From: Curtobacterium sp. VKM Ac-1395
GTDB lineage: Bacteria; Actinomycetota; Actinomycetes; Actinomycetales; Microbacteriaceae
Assembly: GCF_015350975.1 (NCBI RefSeq)
Contig: NZ_JADKRX010000004.1
Location: 62,001 to 126,000, forward strand
Reading direction: 5' to 3'
DNA length: 64,000 nucleotides
Within the stretch, counting starts at the first letter, position 1. The number at the start of each line of letters is the position of its first letter. A program made the position numbers and the translations under genes. Under the pieces are notes generated by a model that saw only the letters and a list, made by a program, of their open reading frames with translations, did no database searches and was not told the origin of the DNA. Below are positions 16,941-24,778 of the stretch, piece after piece.

Positions 16941-18038
16941 GTGATCACCAAGCGCGCGACGAAGCTCGCGGACGGCCGCGACCTCATCTACTTCGACGAT
17001 GCGGACACGCAGCTGCCCGCCGAACGGCACATCGACGAGCGCACGCTCGACCCGCGGCCGGAGACGGCACGGATGCGCCAGGACGTCCTCACCGGCGAGT
17101 GGGTCTCGATCGCGAGTGCCCGGCAGAACCGCGTGTTCCTGCCCCCGGCCGACCAGGACCCGCTCGCTCCGCAGACCGCGGCGAACCCGTCGGAGGTCCC
17201 GAGTCGGTACGACGTCGCCGTGTTCGAGAACCGGTCCCCGTCGTTCGGACCCGCCCTCGACGCCGACGACGCCCCCGAGTCGCTCGCGTCCCTGTCGGAC
17301 GTCGGACTGAACCGCCAGCTGCGCTCGGTCGGCCGGTGCGAAGTCGTCTGCTTCTCCCCCGAGACCGCCGGCTCGTTCGCGTCCATCTCCGAGTCCCGCG
17401 CCCGCACCGTGGTCGAGGCCTGGGCGGACCGCACCGCCGCACTCTCCGCGATGCCCGGCATCCAGCAGGTGTTCCCGTTCGAGAACCGCGGCGAGGCGAT
17501 CGGCGTCACGCTGCACCACCCGCACGGGCAGATCTACGCCTACCCCTACGTCACCCCGCGCACGCAACGGCTGCTGGCATCGATCGAACGGTTCGGTCCG
17601 GACCTGTTCGAGCAGCACCTGGCGAACGAGCGCGCGTCCGAGCGGGTCGTCCTCGCCGGGGAGCACTTCACCGCCTTCGTGCCGTTCGCCGCGCGCTGGC
17701 CCATCGAGATCCACCTGCTGCCGCACCGCCACGTGCCGGACTTCGCCGGGCTGACCGACGCCGAGAAGGACGAGCTCGCGCACATGCACCTGCGCCTGAC
17801 CCGCGGGCTCGACGCGCTCTACGGCGACCCGACCCCGTACATCGCCGCCTGGCACCAGGCGCCGGTGCACACCGGACGTGACACCGTCCGGCTGATGCTG
17901 CAGATCACGTCACCGCGTCGGTCGGCGGACAAGCTGAAGTTCCTGGCCGGCAGTGAAGCCGCCATGGGCGCATGGATCGGGGACCTCGTCCCCGAGAAGG
18001 CGGCCGAGTTCATCCGAGGAGGGATCGAACGAGCATGA
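16941..18038 (+). CDS. galT: Galactose-1-phosphate uridylyltransferase
   Basis: The 365-residue HIT-superfamily enzyme exchanges galactose-1-phosphate with UDP-glucose. The catalytic HHPHGQIYAYPY is present; His195 of HPH is the expected uridylylated nucleophile. Other family segments are RMRQDVLTGEWVSIASARQNR near the start and PFAARWPIEIHLLPHRHVPDF in the second half. The start is GTG 16941, right behind a -10, and the stop overlaps the galK start (ATGA). The UDP-galactose 4-epimerase that completes the Leloir pathway is not in the window. Confidence 0.94.
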   Translation: MITKRATKLADGRDLIYFDDADTQLPAERHIDERTLDPRPETARMRQDVLTGEWVSIASARQNRVFLPPADQDPLAPQTAANPSEVPSRYDVAVFENRSPSFGPALDADDAPESLASLSDVGLNRQLRSVGRCEVVCFSPETAGSFASISESRARTVVEAWADRTAALSAMPGIQQVFPFENRGEAIGVTLHHPHGQIYAYPYVTPRTQRLLASIERFGPDLFEQHLANERASERVVLAGEHFTAFVPFAARWPIEIHLLPHRHVPDFAGLTDAEKDELAHMHLRLTRGLDALYGDPTPYIAAWHQAPVHTGRDTVRLMLQITSPRRSADKLKFLAGSEAAMGAWIGDLVPEKAAEFIRGGIERA

Positions 18039-19171
18039 CGTTCCAGCAGGTGTTCGGGCACGAGCCGACGGTGCGGTACTCCGCCCCCGGCCGCGTGAAC
18101 CTGATCGGTGAGCACACCGACTACAACGAGGGCTACGTCCTCCCCTTCGCGATCGACCGCCGCACCACGGCGTCGATCGCGCCGCGTGCGGACCGCCTGC
18201 TGCGGGTCGCCTCGGCGTTCGACCCGGAGACCGTCTTGTCGCTGTCGCTCGACGAGCTGTCGCCCGACGCGATGGACGGCTGGTCGGCGTACGTGTTCGG
18301 CATCGCCTGGGCACTGCAGGAACAGGGTGCCGACCTCTCCCGGGCAACCGGCCTCGACATCTACATCGACTCGGACGTCCCCGTCGGCGCCGGCCTGTCC
18401 TCGAGCGCCGCGATCGAGTGCGGCGTCGCGCTGGCCTTCAACGACCTGTGGGAGCTCGGCCTCGACCGCAAGCAGCTCGCCCGCGTGGGGCAGTACTCCG
18501 AGAACCACGCGGTCGGTGCGCCGACGGGGATCATGGACCAGTCCGCGTCGCTGCTCGGCGAGCAGGATGCCGTCGTGTTCCTCGACTGCCGCACGCTCGA
18601 CACCGCGGTGGTCGACATGGCGCTGCAGGCCGAGGGGCTCGAGGTCCTGGTGGTCGACACCCGCGTCGAGCACGCACACGCCACCGGTGGCTACGCCGCA
18701 CGTCGGGCATCGTGCGAGAAGGGGGCGCAGGTCCTCGGGGTCGAGGCCCTGCGCGACGTCGCGGTGGACGACCTGCCGCGGGCGCAGGAACTGCTGGACG
18801 ACGAGACCTTCCGCCGCGTGCGGCACATCGTGACCGAGGACCAGCGCGTCCTCGACACCGTCCGCACCCTCCGCGAGCAGGGCGCCCGAGCGATCGGCGA
18901 CCTGCTCGTCGCGTCGCACGAGTCCATGCGCGACGACTTCGAGATCTCCGTGCCGGAGCTCGACCTGGCCGTCGCGACCGCGATGGCGAACGGGGCCGTC
19001 GGCGCGCGGATGACCGGTGGCGGGTTCGGCGGGTCGGCGATCGCGGTGGTCGACCGGGAGGCCCGTGAGACGATCGCGACGGCCGTCACCGCCGCCTTCG
19101 CGGACGCGGGGTTCCGCGAGCCGACCGTGTTCACGGTGCACGCGGCGCAGGGCGCGCGGCGCGACAGCTGA
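18035..19171 (+). CDS. galK: Galactokinase
   Basis: The 378-residue GHMP kinase phosphorylates galactose at C1. The galactokinase signature GRVNLIGEHTDYNEGYVLPF lies at about 19-38. The ATP loop PVGAGLSSSAAIECG and the C-terminal MTGGGFGGSAIA motif are also present. ATG 18035 overlaps the galT stop by four bases. A perfect 19-bp hairpin 106 bases downstream ends the operon. The catalytic Asp is expected in GAPTGIMDQSAS. Confidence 0.95.
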   Translation: MTFQQVFGHEPTVRYSAPGRVNLIGEHTDYNEGYVLPFAIDRRTTASIAPRADRLLRVASAFDPETVLSLSLDELSPDAMDGWSAYVFGIAWALQEQGADLSRATGLDIYIDSDVPVGAGLSSSAAIECGVALAFNDLWELGLDRKQLARVGQYSENHAVGAPTGIMDQSASLLGEQDAVVFLDCRTLDTAVVDMALQAEGLEVLVVDTRVEHAHATGGYAARRASCEKGAQVLGVEALRDVAVDDLPRAQELLDDETFRRVRHIVTEDQRVLDTVRTLREQGARAIGDLLVASHESMRDDFEISVPELDLAVATAMANGAVGARMTGGGFGGSAIAVVDREARETIATAVTAAFADAGFREPTVFTVHAAQGARRDS

Positions 19172-19276
19172 CGCGGGCGCGTCGACCGGCACCGACGTCG
19201 CCCGCCGCGCGGCGCCGGCGCCGCGGCGCTGCAGCCGGCGCTGCCGTCACGCGGCGTCGCCTGGCGTCGCACAGCC

Positions 19277-19320
19277 GAAACCGGCTCGCGCCACGAACTT
19301 CCGTGGCGCGAGCCGGTTTC
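19277..19320. terminator. Perfect 19-bp hairpin after galK
   Basis: GAAACCGGCTCGCGCCACG at 19277-19295 pairs exactly with 19302-19320 around loop AACTTC. It is the terminator of galT-galK, with TTTC rather than a U-run at its 3' edge. Confidence 0.85.
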
Positions 19321-19396
19321 CGTTGTGCGGCGCCGGTCCGCGCCGCGGCTCCCGCGCCGCGGCCCGCCTGCCGGGGTCGGCACGAGCCTCCAGGCC

Positions 19397-19465
19397 GAGC
19401 CTCGGGTGGGCGGACGTCGTGCGGCTTGCCGACGCCGCGCGATGTCCGCAGAGGTGAGACTCGGC
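19397..19465. repeat. Dispersed ~70-bp repeat, copy 1
   Basis: The segment begins GAGCCTCGGGTGGGCGGACG, contains GCGGCTTGCC and CCGCGCGATGTCCGC, and ends GAGACTCGGC. It aligns with 41463-41530 over its whole length with few gaps. It fills most of the rest of the 331-base gap between galK and the 19503-20006 gene. Ends carry GAG(C/A)CTCG half-palindromes. Confidence 0.7.
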
Positions 19466-19502
19466 GGAGCGGCAGCGCAGCGCCGCGCGGCGCAGCGACC
19501 GC

Positions 19503-20006
19503 TCAGCGCGTCATGTGGCCCATCGTGATCGTCGTGCCGCTGAGGGGGAAGGCGTGGACCGGCAGCACCTGGTGCTGGATCTGGTCCATCACGACGTGGC
19601 TCTCCCACACCCCGTAGACCAGGACCGCGGCGACGACGAGCACCGGGAGCGCGACGACGGCGGCGACCCGGAACCTGCGGCCGAGGCGCTCGCGACCCCA
19701 TCGCGCGAGCGTGGGCGGCACGACGACGCCGAGCACGCCGACGAGCACGATGAGCGTGACGGCGAGGGGTGACGGGTGGCCGAGGGCCTCGACCGTCGCT
19801 GGCGGGGCGGCGACGACGACCCCGGACGCGTCGGTCCAGTGGCCGTCCGCGTCGACCCCGCCGTAGCCGGCGCTCGCGCTCCACGTGCCGAGCACCCCGA
19901 GCACGAACAGGCTGACGATCGTGGCGACGACGACCATCCACCCGCGCAGCTTGGAGCGCCGCTCCTCGACGGCCATCACCGGCACGGCGACCACGTTCTC
20001 CCCCAT
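19503..20006 (-). CDS. Membrane protein of unknown function, 167 residues
   Basis: ATG 20006 opens a frame with three predicted spans: VVVATIVSLFVLGVLGTWSA, LAVTLIVLVGVLGVVVPPTL and VAAVVALPVLVVAAVLVYGVW. Between spans one and two is an outside-type loop (YGGVDADGHWTDASGVVVAAP). The C-terminus contains several histidines (HVVMDQIQHQVLPVHAF, GHMTR). No family is assigned. It follows folD on the same strand but starts 66 bases after it, so cotranscription is possible. Confidence 0.75.
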   Translation of the reverse strand: MGENVVAVPVMAVEERRSKLRGWMVVVATIVSLFVLGVLGTWSASAGYGGVDADGHWTDASGVVVAAPPATVEALGHPSPLAVTLIVLVGVLGVVVPPTLARWGRERLGRRFRVAAVVALPVLVVAAVLVYGVWESHVVMDQIQHQVLPVHAFPLSGTTITMGHMTR

Positions 20007-20071
20007 GGGGTGAACGTAGCGCCGCGCCGGCGTGACGGCAACGCCTCGGCGCGACGCCAACGCGTCGGTTA

Positions 20072-21025
20072 CTACTTCAGCCGGCGCTCCGCGGCCTCGA
20101 CGACGTTCTTCATGAGCATCGCCCGGGTCATCGGTCCGACGCCACCGGGGACCGGCGACATGAAGCCGGCGACGGACGCGACCGCGGGGTCGACGTCGCC
20201 GTGCAGCTTGGCCTTCCCCGTCTCGTCGTCCACGACGCGGGTGATGCCCACGTCGATGACCGCGGCGCCCGGCTGGACCCAGTCGGGCTTGACCAGTCCG
20301 GCGACCCCGGCGGCAGCGACGACGATGTCCGCACGGCGGCACTCGGCGGCGACGTCGGCGGTCAGGGAGTGGGTGAGGGTGGCGGTGGCCTCGAGCCGGG
20401 TGAGCAGCAGGCCGAGCGGGCGCCCGACCGTCAGACCCTGGCCGATGATCGTGACGTGCCTGCCGCGGATCGGGATGTCGTACGCGCGGAGCATCTCGAC
20501 GATCCCCCGAGGCGTGCACGGCAGGGGTGCATCGATCGTGCCGGCACCACCGGGGACGGCGAGCACGAGCTCCCCGAGGTTCGTCGGGTGCAGGCCGTCG
20601 GCGTCCTTCGACGGGTCCATCAGCTCGAGCATGGGCGTCGGGTCGATGCCCTCCGGCAGCGGGAGCTGCACGATGAACGCCGTGACGCGAGGGTCGTCGT
20701 TCATCTGCAGGATCGCGGCGCGGATGTCGGCGGCCGAGGCGGTCGCGGGCAGGTCGAGGCGGATCGACTCGATGCCGATCTGCGCCGAGTCACGGTGCTT
20801 GCCGGCGACGTACGACAGCGAGCCGGCGTTCTCACCGACCAGGATCGTGCCGAGGCCCGGGTGGATGCCGCGCTCGTGCAGACGGTCGACGCGGACGCGG
20901 AGCTCCTCGAGCGTGCGGGCGGCGAGAGCGGTGCCGTCGATGCGCACGGCCGAGTCCTCCCCTGCCCACCGAGCGGTGGGCAGGGGAGCCACCGCGGTGG
21001 GCTGGGGAGCCGCCGTGCCGCTCAC
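20072..21025 (-). CDS. folD: Methylenetetrahydrofolate dehydrogenase/cyclohydrolase
   Basis: The 317-residue bifunctional FolD oxidises methylene-THF and hydrolyses methenyl-THF to 10-formyl-THF. The catalytic YVAGK lies in [17 protein letters not shown]. The family segments [40 protein letters not shown] and [14 protein letters not shown] are intact. GTG 21025 overlaps the glyA stop (GTGA). The first ~25 residues ([21 protein letters not shown]) are an extension over typical FolD. It is the second gene of the ZTP-riboswitch operon. Confidence 0.95.
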   Translation of the reverse strand: MSGTAAPQPTAVAPLPTARWAGEDSAVRIDGTALAARTLEELRVRVDRLHERGIHPGLGTILVGENAGSLSYVAGKHRDSAQIGIESIRLDLPATASAADIRAAILQMNDDPRVTAFIVQLPLPEGIDPTPMLELMDPSKDADGLHPTNLGELVLAVPGGAGTIDAPLPCTPRGIVEMLRAYDIPIRGRHVTIIGQGLTVGRPLGLLLTRLEATATLTHSLTADVAAECRRADIVVAAAGVAGLVKPDWVQPGAAVIDVGITRVVDDETGKAKLHGDVDPAVASVAGFMSPVPGGVGPMTRAMLMKNVVEAAERRLK

Positions 21026-22362
21026 GCGTACAGCGGGAACGCGTCGGTCAGTGCCTTGACCCGCGCCGAGAGCGCCGCCACGTCCGGGTTCGGCATGAGC
21101 GTCAGCGCGATGATGTCCGCGACCTCGGTGAACTCGGCGTCGCCGAACCCACGCGTGGCCAGGGCCGAGGTGCCGATGCGGACACCCGAGGTGACCATCG
21201 GCGGGCGCGGGTCGAACGGCACCGAGTTGCGGTTCACGGTGATGCCGACCTCGTGCAGGAGGTCCTCGGCCTGCTTGCCGTCGACCTCGGACTCGCGCAG
21301 GTCGACGAGCACCAGGTGCACGTCGGTGCCACCGGTCAGGACGTCGACCCCGGCGGCCTTGGCGTCGTCAGCGGTCAGGCGGGACGCGAGAGCCTGGGCG
21401 CCGCGGATGGTGCGCTCCTGGCGGTCCTTGAACTCCGGCGTGCCGGCGAGCAGGAACGCGGTGGCCTTCGCCGCGATGACGTGCATCAGCGGACCACCCT
21501 GCTGGCCCGGGAACACGGCGGAGTTCAGCTTCTTGAACAGCGTCTCGTCGTTCGACAGGATCAGGCCCGAGCGCGGACCGGCGAGGGTCTTGTGCACGGT
21601 CGTGGACACGACGTGGGCGTGCGGGACGGGCGACGGGTGCAGACCGGCGGCGACGAGGCCGGCGAAGTGCGCCATGTCGACCCAGAGCTTGGCGCCGACC
21701 TCGTCCGCGATCTCCCGGAACTTCGCGAAGTCGAGCTGCCGCGGGTACGCCGACCAGCCGGCGATGATGACCTTCGGCTGGTGCTCGACGGCCTTGGCGC
21801 GGATGTCGTCGTAGTCGACCTCGAACGTGGTGGGGTCGACGCCGTACGAGACGGCGTTGTAGATGCGCCCGGAGAAGTTGAGCTTCATGCCGTGGGTCAG
21901 GTGGCCGCCGTGAGCGAGCTCGAGCCCCAGGATGGTGTCGCCGGCGGAGGCGATGGCGTGCAGGACCGCGGCGTTCGCCGTGGCGCCGGAGTGCGGCTGG
22001 ACGTTGGCGTAGGCGGCGCCGAACAGGGACTTGGCGCGCTCGATGGCGAGCGACTCGGCGATGTCGACGTACTCGCAGCCGCCGTAGTAGCGCTTGCCCG
22101 GGTAACCCTCGGCGTACTTGTTCGTGAGCACGGACCCGACGGACTCGAGCACGGCGCGGGGCACGAAGTTCTCGGAGGCGATCATCTCGAGGGTGTCGCG
22201 CTGGCGGCCGAGTTCCTGCTGCAGGACGGCGGCGATCTCGGGGTCGACCTCGCTGAGCGGGGCGTTGAACGCAGCGCGAGCAGCGGCGGCGTCGGAGGCA
22301 GCGGGTTCCGCCGCGGCGCCGGACGTCTCGGACACGAACGGGGGCAGATCGGTGATGGACAC
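21022..22362 (-). CDS. glyA: Serine hydroxymethyltransferase
   Basis: The 446-residue PLP enzyme interconverts serine and glycine with transfer of a C1 unit to THF. The PLP lysine is Lys258 in [13 protein letters not shown]. Other conserved segments are [23 protein letters not shown], and [14 protein letters not shown] 22362 is chosen because AAGGAGA lies just upstream. The frame is open further up, but that would run through the riboswitch. An N-terminal Ala/Pro-rich extension of about 25 residues precedes the catalytic fold. folD is translationally coupled. Confidence 0.96.
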   Translation of the reverse strand: MSITDLPPFVSETSGAAAEPAASDAAAARAAFNAPLSEVDPEIAAVLQQELGRQRDTLEMIASENFVPRAVLESVGSVLTNKYAEGYPGKRYYGGCEYVDIAESLAIERAKSLFGAAYANVQPHSGATANAAVLHAIASAGDTILGLELAHGGHLTHGMKLNFSGRIYNAVSYGVDPTTFEVDYDDIRAKAVEHQPKVIIAGWSAYPRQLDFAKFREIADEVGAKLWVDMAHFAGLVAAGLHPSPVPHAHVVSTTVHKTLAGPRSGLILSNDETLFKKLNSAVFPGQQGGPLMHVIAAKATAFLLAGTPEFKDRQERTIRGAQALASRLTADDAKAAGVDVLTGGTDVHLVLVDLRESEVDGKQAEDLLHEVGITVNRNSVPFDPRPPMVTSGVRIGTSALATRGFGDAEFTEVADIIALTLMPNPDVAALSARVKALTDAFPLYA

Positions 22363-22407
22363 GGGTCTCCTTGGTGACGAGCCGAACGAGCCGGCGGCGA
22401 GGATCGG

Positions 22408-22492
22408 TCGGCGTGGCCCAGGCGGACGGCCACGCACCGTGTCGAGTGTCGCTCCCTGATGGTGACCCATCCGACGCCAGTCGCGACACCAC
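22408..22492 (-). promoter_or_regulatory. ZTP riboswitch (pfl motif) controlling glyA-folD
   Basis: Read on the minus strand the leader starts near GTCGCGACTGGCG and continues through GGATGGGTCACCAT and GGGAGCGAC. It ends with GCGTGGCCGTCCGCCTGGGC. These are the conserved blocks of the ZTP/pfl aptamer: the GACUGGCG entry helix, GGGAGCGAC pseudoknot side, and CCGCCUGGGC 3' domain. ZTP accumulates when 10-formyl-THF is short, and this motif activates one-carbon genes. It is placed 46 bases upstream of the glyA start. Confidence 0.88.
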
Positions 22493-22531
22493 GATCGTAC
22501 CGAGCCGCCCGGCCTGTGTCACCCTGGTTGC

Positions 22532-22849
22532 ATGCCCCTGTCGTTCCCGTCCGTCGACGAGCGCGCCGACACCGACGCCGACCTCGACACCCGCGCCAGC
22601 GTGCGCCCCGACGTGCCGTGGGTGACCGTGGTGTGGGACGACCCGGTCAACCTGATGTCGTACGTGACCTACGTCTTCCAGACCTACTTCGGGTTCCCGC
22701 GTCCCACGGCGGAGCAGCTCATGCACCAGGTGGACGCCGAGGGCCGCGCGATCGTCGCGACGGGCAACCGGGAGCAGATGGAGCTCCACGTCGAGGCGAT
22801 GCACGGCTACGGCCTGCAGGCCACCGTCGACCGGGCAGCCGGCGAGTGA
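22532..22849 (+). CDS. clpS: Clp protease adaptor ClpS
   Basis: The 105-residue protein has the ClpS fold after an acidic N-terminal tail (about 1-28). The N-degron pocket segment is TVVWDDPVNLMSYVTYVFQTYFG, with Asp-Asp-Pro-Val-Asn. The second element is LMHQVDAEGRAIVATGNREQ, with the conserved histidine. ClpS delivers N-end-rule substrates to ClpAP or ClpCP. ATG 22532 is divergent from glyA. The stop overlaps the DUF2017 gene (GTGA), a pairing common in actinobacteria. Confidence 0.93.
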   Translation: MPLSFPSVDERADTDADLDTRASVRPDVPWVTVVWDDPVNLMSYVTYVFQTYFGFPRPTAEQLMHQVDAEGRAIVATGNREQMELHVEAMHGYGLQATVDRAAGE

Positions 22850-23322
22850 TCCCCTTCGTGCGCCGCTCCGACGGCATCCACCTCGGCCTGGCGTCCGGCG
22901 AGCGTTCGGTGCTCACGAGCCTGGTCGAGCAGCTGCAGCAGATCCTCGACGGGGACCTCGACTCCGACCCCGTGACCCTGCGGATGTTCCCGGACGCCTA
23001 CCCCGGTGACCGCCAGGCGAGTTCCGAGTTCCGGCGCTACACCCGCGACGACCTCCGCACCGGCAAGGCGACGAACGCCGACACCGTGCACGCGTGGCTC
23101 ACCGGAGGCCGCGACGGTGCCCTGACCGCCGAGGACGAGCAGTCCTGGCTCCGCTGCCTGACCGACCTGCGGCTCACGATCGCGGACCGGCTCGGCATCG
23201 TGGACGCCGACACCGAGGCCGCCAGCAGCACCGCCGTCGACGGTGTCGGGCTGCGGGACGTCTACGACTGGCTCGGCTACCTGCAGGAGCACCTCGTCAC
23301 GACGATGACCGCCCCGCGGTGA
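22846..23322 (+). CDS. DUF2017 family protein
   Basis: The 158-residue protein begins VIPFVRRSDGIHLGLASGER and is helical. It contains EQLQQILDGDLDSDPVTLRMFPDAYPGD and the C-terminal LRDVYDWLGYLQEHLVTT. It matches the actinobacterial DUF2017 pattern, regularly encoded directly after clpS. That linkage implies a part in regulated proteolysis, but no activity is known. GTG 22846 overlaps the clpS stop. The downstream GNAT start overlaps its own stop, so clpS, DUF2017 and GNAT form one coupled set. Confidence 0.85.
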   Translation: MIPFVRRSDGIHLGLASGERSVLTSLVEQLQQILDGDLDSDPVTLRMFPDAYPGDRQASSEFRRYTRDDLRTGKATNADTVHAWLTGGRDGALTAEDEQSWLRCLTDLRLTIADRLGIVDADTEAASSTAVDGVGLRDVYDWLGYLQEHLVTTMTAPR

Positions 23323-24248
23323 CGCTCACCTTCCGCGCGTCCACCACCGCCGACCTGGAGGCCCTGCTCGCCTTCACGACGTCGGAACCCGTCGCGTGGA
23401 CCGGTCCGGACCGGTACCGGGACGAGGCGGCGGCGCACAACCTCCGCCCGGCGTGGTCGTGGCTCGCGCTGCGCGACGGCGTCCCCGTCGGACGGGCGAT
23501 CTGGTGGGGCGGCGCCGACGCCCACGTCCCCGCCACCCTCGACGACGTGCTCGTGCCCGGGGCGCGCGACGAGCAGGACCGCGTCACGATCGCCGCGGGG
23601 CTCCTCCGTGCCGGGGCAGCGTCCTTCGGTGCGACCCCCGAGTGGATCGTCGACGTCGCGGTCGACTGGCGCGACGACCCGGCAGCCGTGGCGTCGGTGG
23701 CCTGGCGGGCAGCGGCGGCGAGCGCTGCCGGACTCCCGCGGACGACCGAGCGGATCAGCGTCGCGTGGACACCGGACGCCGACGTGCCAGCGCCCCGCCG
23801 GGACCTGACCTTCCGGACCGGTGACGACGACGAGTTCCTCGACCTGTTCGCCCGGGTCACCGTCGGGAGCCTCGACGACCACACCCGCGCGACCGTCGCC
23901 CGGCTCGGCGCCAGGGGCACCGCGGCGGACGACCTCGAGTTCTACGCCTCGTTGCCCGGACGCCGCGAGGACTGGCGGATCGCGGTCGGTGCCGACGGTG
24001 TCACGCGCGGGTTCGTCCTGGCCACCCGGACGGCCTACGACGCCGCCGTCAGCTACATCGGCGTCCTCCCGCAGCACCGCGGGAACGGGGTCGTCGACGC
24101 ACTGCTCGCCGAGGCGCTGCGCGTGCACCACGCGGCAGGCGAACCCCGGGTGGTGGGGACGACGGACGCGGCGAACACCCCGATGTGGCGGGCGTTCGAG
24201 CGGGCCGGGTTCGGCGTGACGAAGCGGCGAATCGTCTTCGACCACTGA
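23319..24248 (+). CDS. GNAT-family N-acetyltransferase
   Basis: The 309-residue protein starts at GTG 23319, overlapping the previous stop. The C-terminal GNAT domain (about 165-309) carries VSYIGVLPQHRGNGVVDALLAEALRVH, the acetyl-CoA pyrophosphate loop with Q/RxxGxG/A. It then has TDAANTPMWRAFERAGFGVTKRR, the usual last strand-turn. The N-terminal half appears to be a degenerate second GNAT-like domain. The substrate is unknown. Coupling to clpS raises the possibility of protein N-terminal acetylation, but this is speculation. Confidence 0.82.
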   Translation: MTLTFRASTTADLEALLAFTTSEPVAWTGPDRYRDEAAAHNLRPAWSWLALRDGVPVGRAIWWGGADAHVPATLDDVLVPGARDEQDRVTIAAGLLRAGAASFGATPEWIVDVAVDWRDDPAAVASVAWRAAAASAAGLPRTTERISVAWTPDADVPAPRRDLTFRTGDDDEFLDLFARVTVGSLDDHTRATVARLGARGTAADDLEFYASLPGRREDWRIAVGADGVTRGFVLATRTAYDAAVSYIGVLPQHRGNGVVDALLAEALRVHHAAGEPRVVGTTDAANTPMWRAFERAGFGVTKRRIVFDH

Positions 24249-24249
24249 T

Positions 24250-24288
24250 CGACAGGATGCCTTGCAAGTTCACCTGTCGGAGTAGTAC
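24250..24288 (+). promoter_or_regulatory. marR promoter and dyad operator
   Basis: CGACAGG at 24250-24256 and CCTGTCG at 24273-24279 flank TTGCAA (24262-24267). TAGTAC at 24283-24288 fits a -10 only ten bases from the ATG, so the transcript is probably leaderless. The dyad spans the likely -35 and would suit MarR autorepression. Confidence 0.5.
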
Positions 24289-24297
24289 CGTCGCGGT

Positions 24298-24723
24298 ATG
24301 ACCTCCACGGACCCGTCCGACCTCGCCAGTGACCTGCTGGCGCTCCACGGCCGCATCCGCAGGACGACCCTGGTGGGCAAGGCCGACGAGGTCACCGCCT
24401 CCCAGTCCGCCGCCCTCGGTCGCCTGGTCCGCGACGGTGCCACGACCACCGCTGACCTCGCCCGGGCCGAGGGCGTCCGCCCACAGTCCATGGGCGCCAC
24501 GATCCAGGTGCTCGTCGACCTCGGCTTCGTCGACCGCGAGCAGGACCCCACCGACGGTCGTCGCACGATCGTCACCGCCACCGATGCCGGCCGCGCCGCC
24601 CGTGAGGACTCCCTCCGTGCCCGCACCCGCACACTCGCCGAGCGCCTCGCGGCGCTCGACCCGGACGACCGCGCGGTCCTCGCGCGGTCGTTCGCCATCC
24701 TCCGACCCCTCGTCGAGTCGTGA
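24298..24723 (+). CDS. MarR-family transcriptional regulator
   Basis: The 141-residue winged-helix protein has the MarR DNA-binding core TASQSAALGRLVRDGATTTADLARAEGVRPQSMGATIQVLVDLG. The wing is DREQDPTDGRRTIVTATDAGR. MarR proteins repress neighbouring efflux genes and release DNA on ligand binding. The MFS gene directly downstream is the likely target. ATG 24298 has no Shine-Dalgarno, in keeping with a leaderless message. The TGA lies at the foot of a long hairpin shared with the MFS start. Confidence 0.92.
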   Translation: MTSTDPSDLASDLLALHGRIRRTTLVGKADEVTASQSAALGRLVRDGATTTADLARAEGVRPQSMGATIQVLVDLGFVDREQDPTDGRRTIVTATDAGRAAREDSLRARTRTLAERLAALDPDDRAVLARSFAILRPLVES

Positions 24724-24778
24724 CCAGCCAGGAGGCCCGTGGTGCGTCGCGGACGCACGCCGGGCCTCCTGGCTGGTC
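24722..24778 (+). promoter_or_regulatory. 57-nt hairpin enclosing the MFS Shine-Dalgarno and start
   Basis: GACCAGCCAGGAGGCCCG at 24722-24739 pairs perfectly with 24761-24778. Inside it, GTGCGTC (24742-24748) pairs with GACGCAC (24752-24758). The AGGAGG at 24730-24735 and the GTG at 24742-24744 would both be buried. The element may act as a marR terminator, a translational lid on the MFS gene, or both. It belongs to the GGAGGC palindrome family seen elsewhere in the window. Confidence 0.75.

Noticed and set aside
15108-17870. A 920-codon open frame on the minus strand spanning galM, deoR and into galT
   Set aside because: It is a GC-rich through-frame. galM, deoR and galT each have clear family motifs and overlaps in their own frames.
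22363-22470. N-terminal extension of glyA to 22470
   Set aside because: It would translate through the ZTP aptamer; GTG 22362 has a good AAGGAG site.
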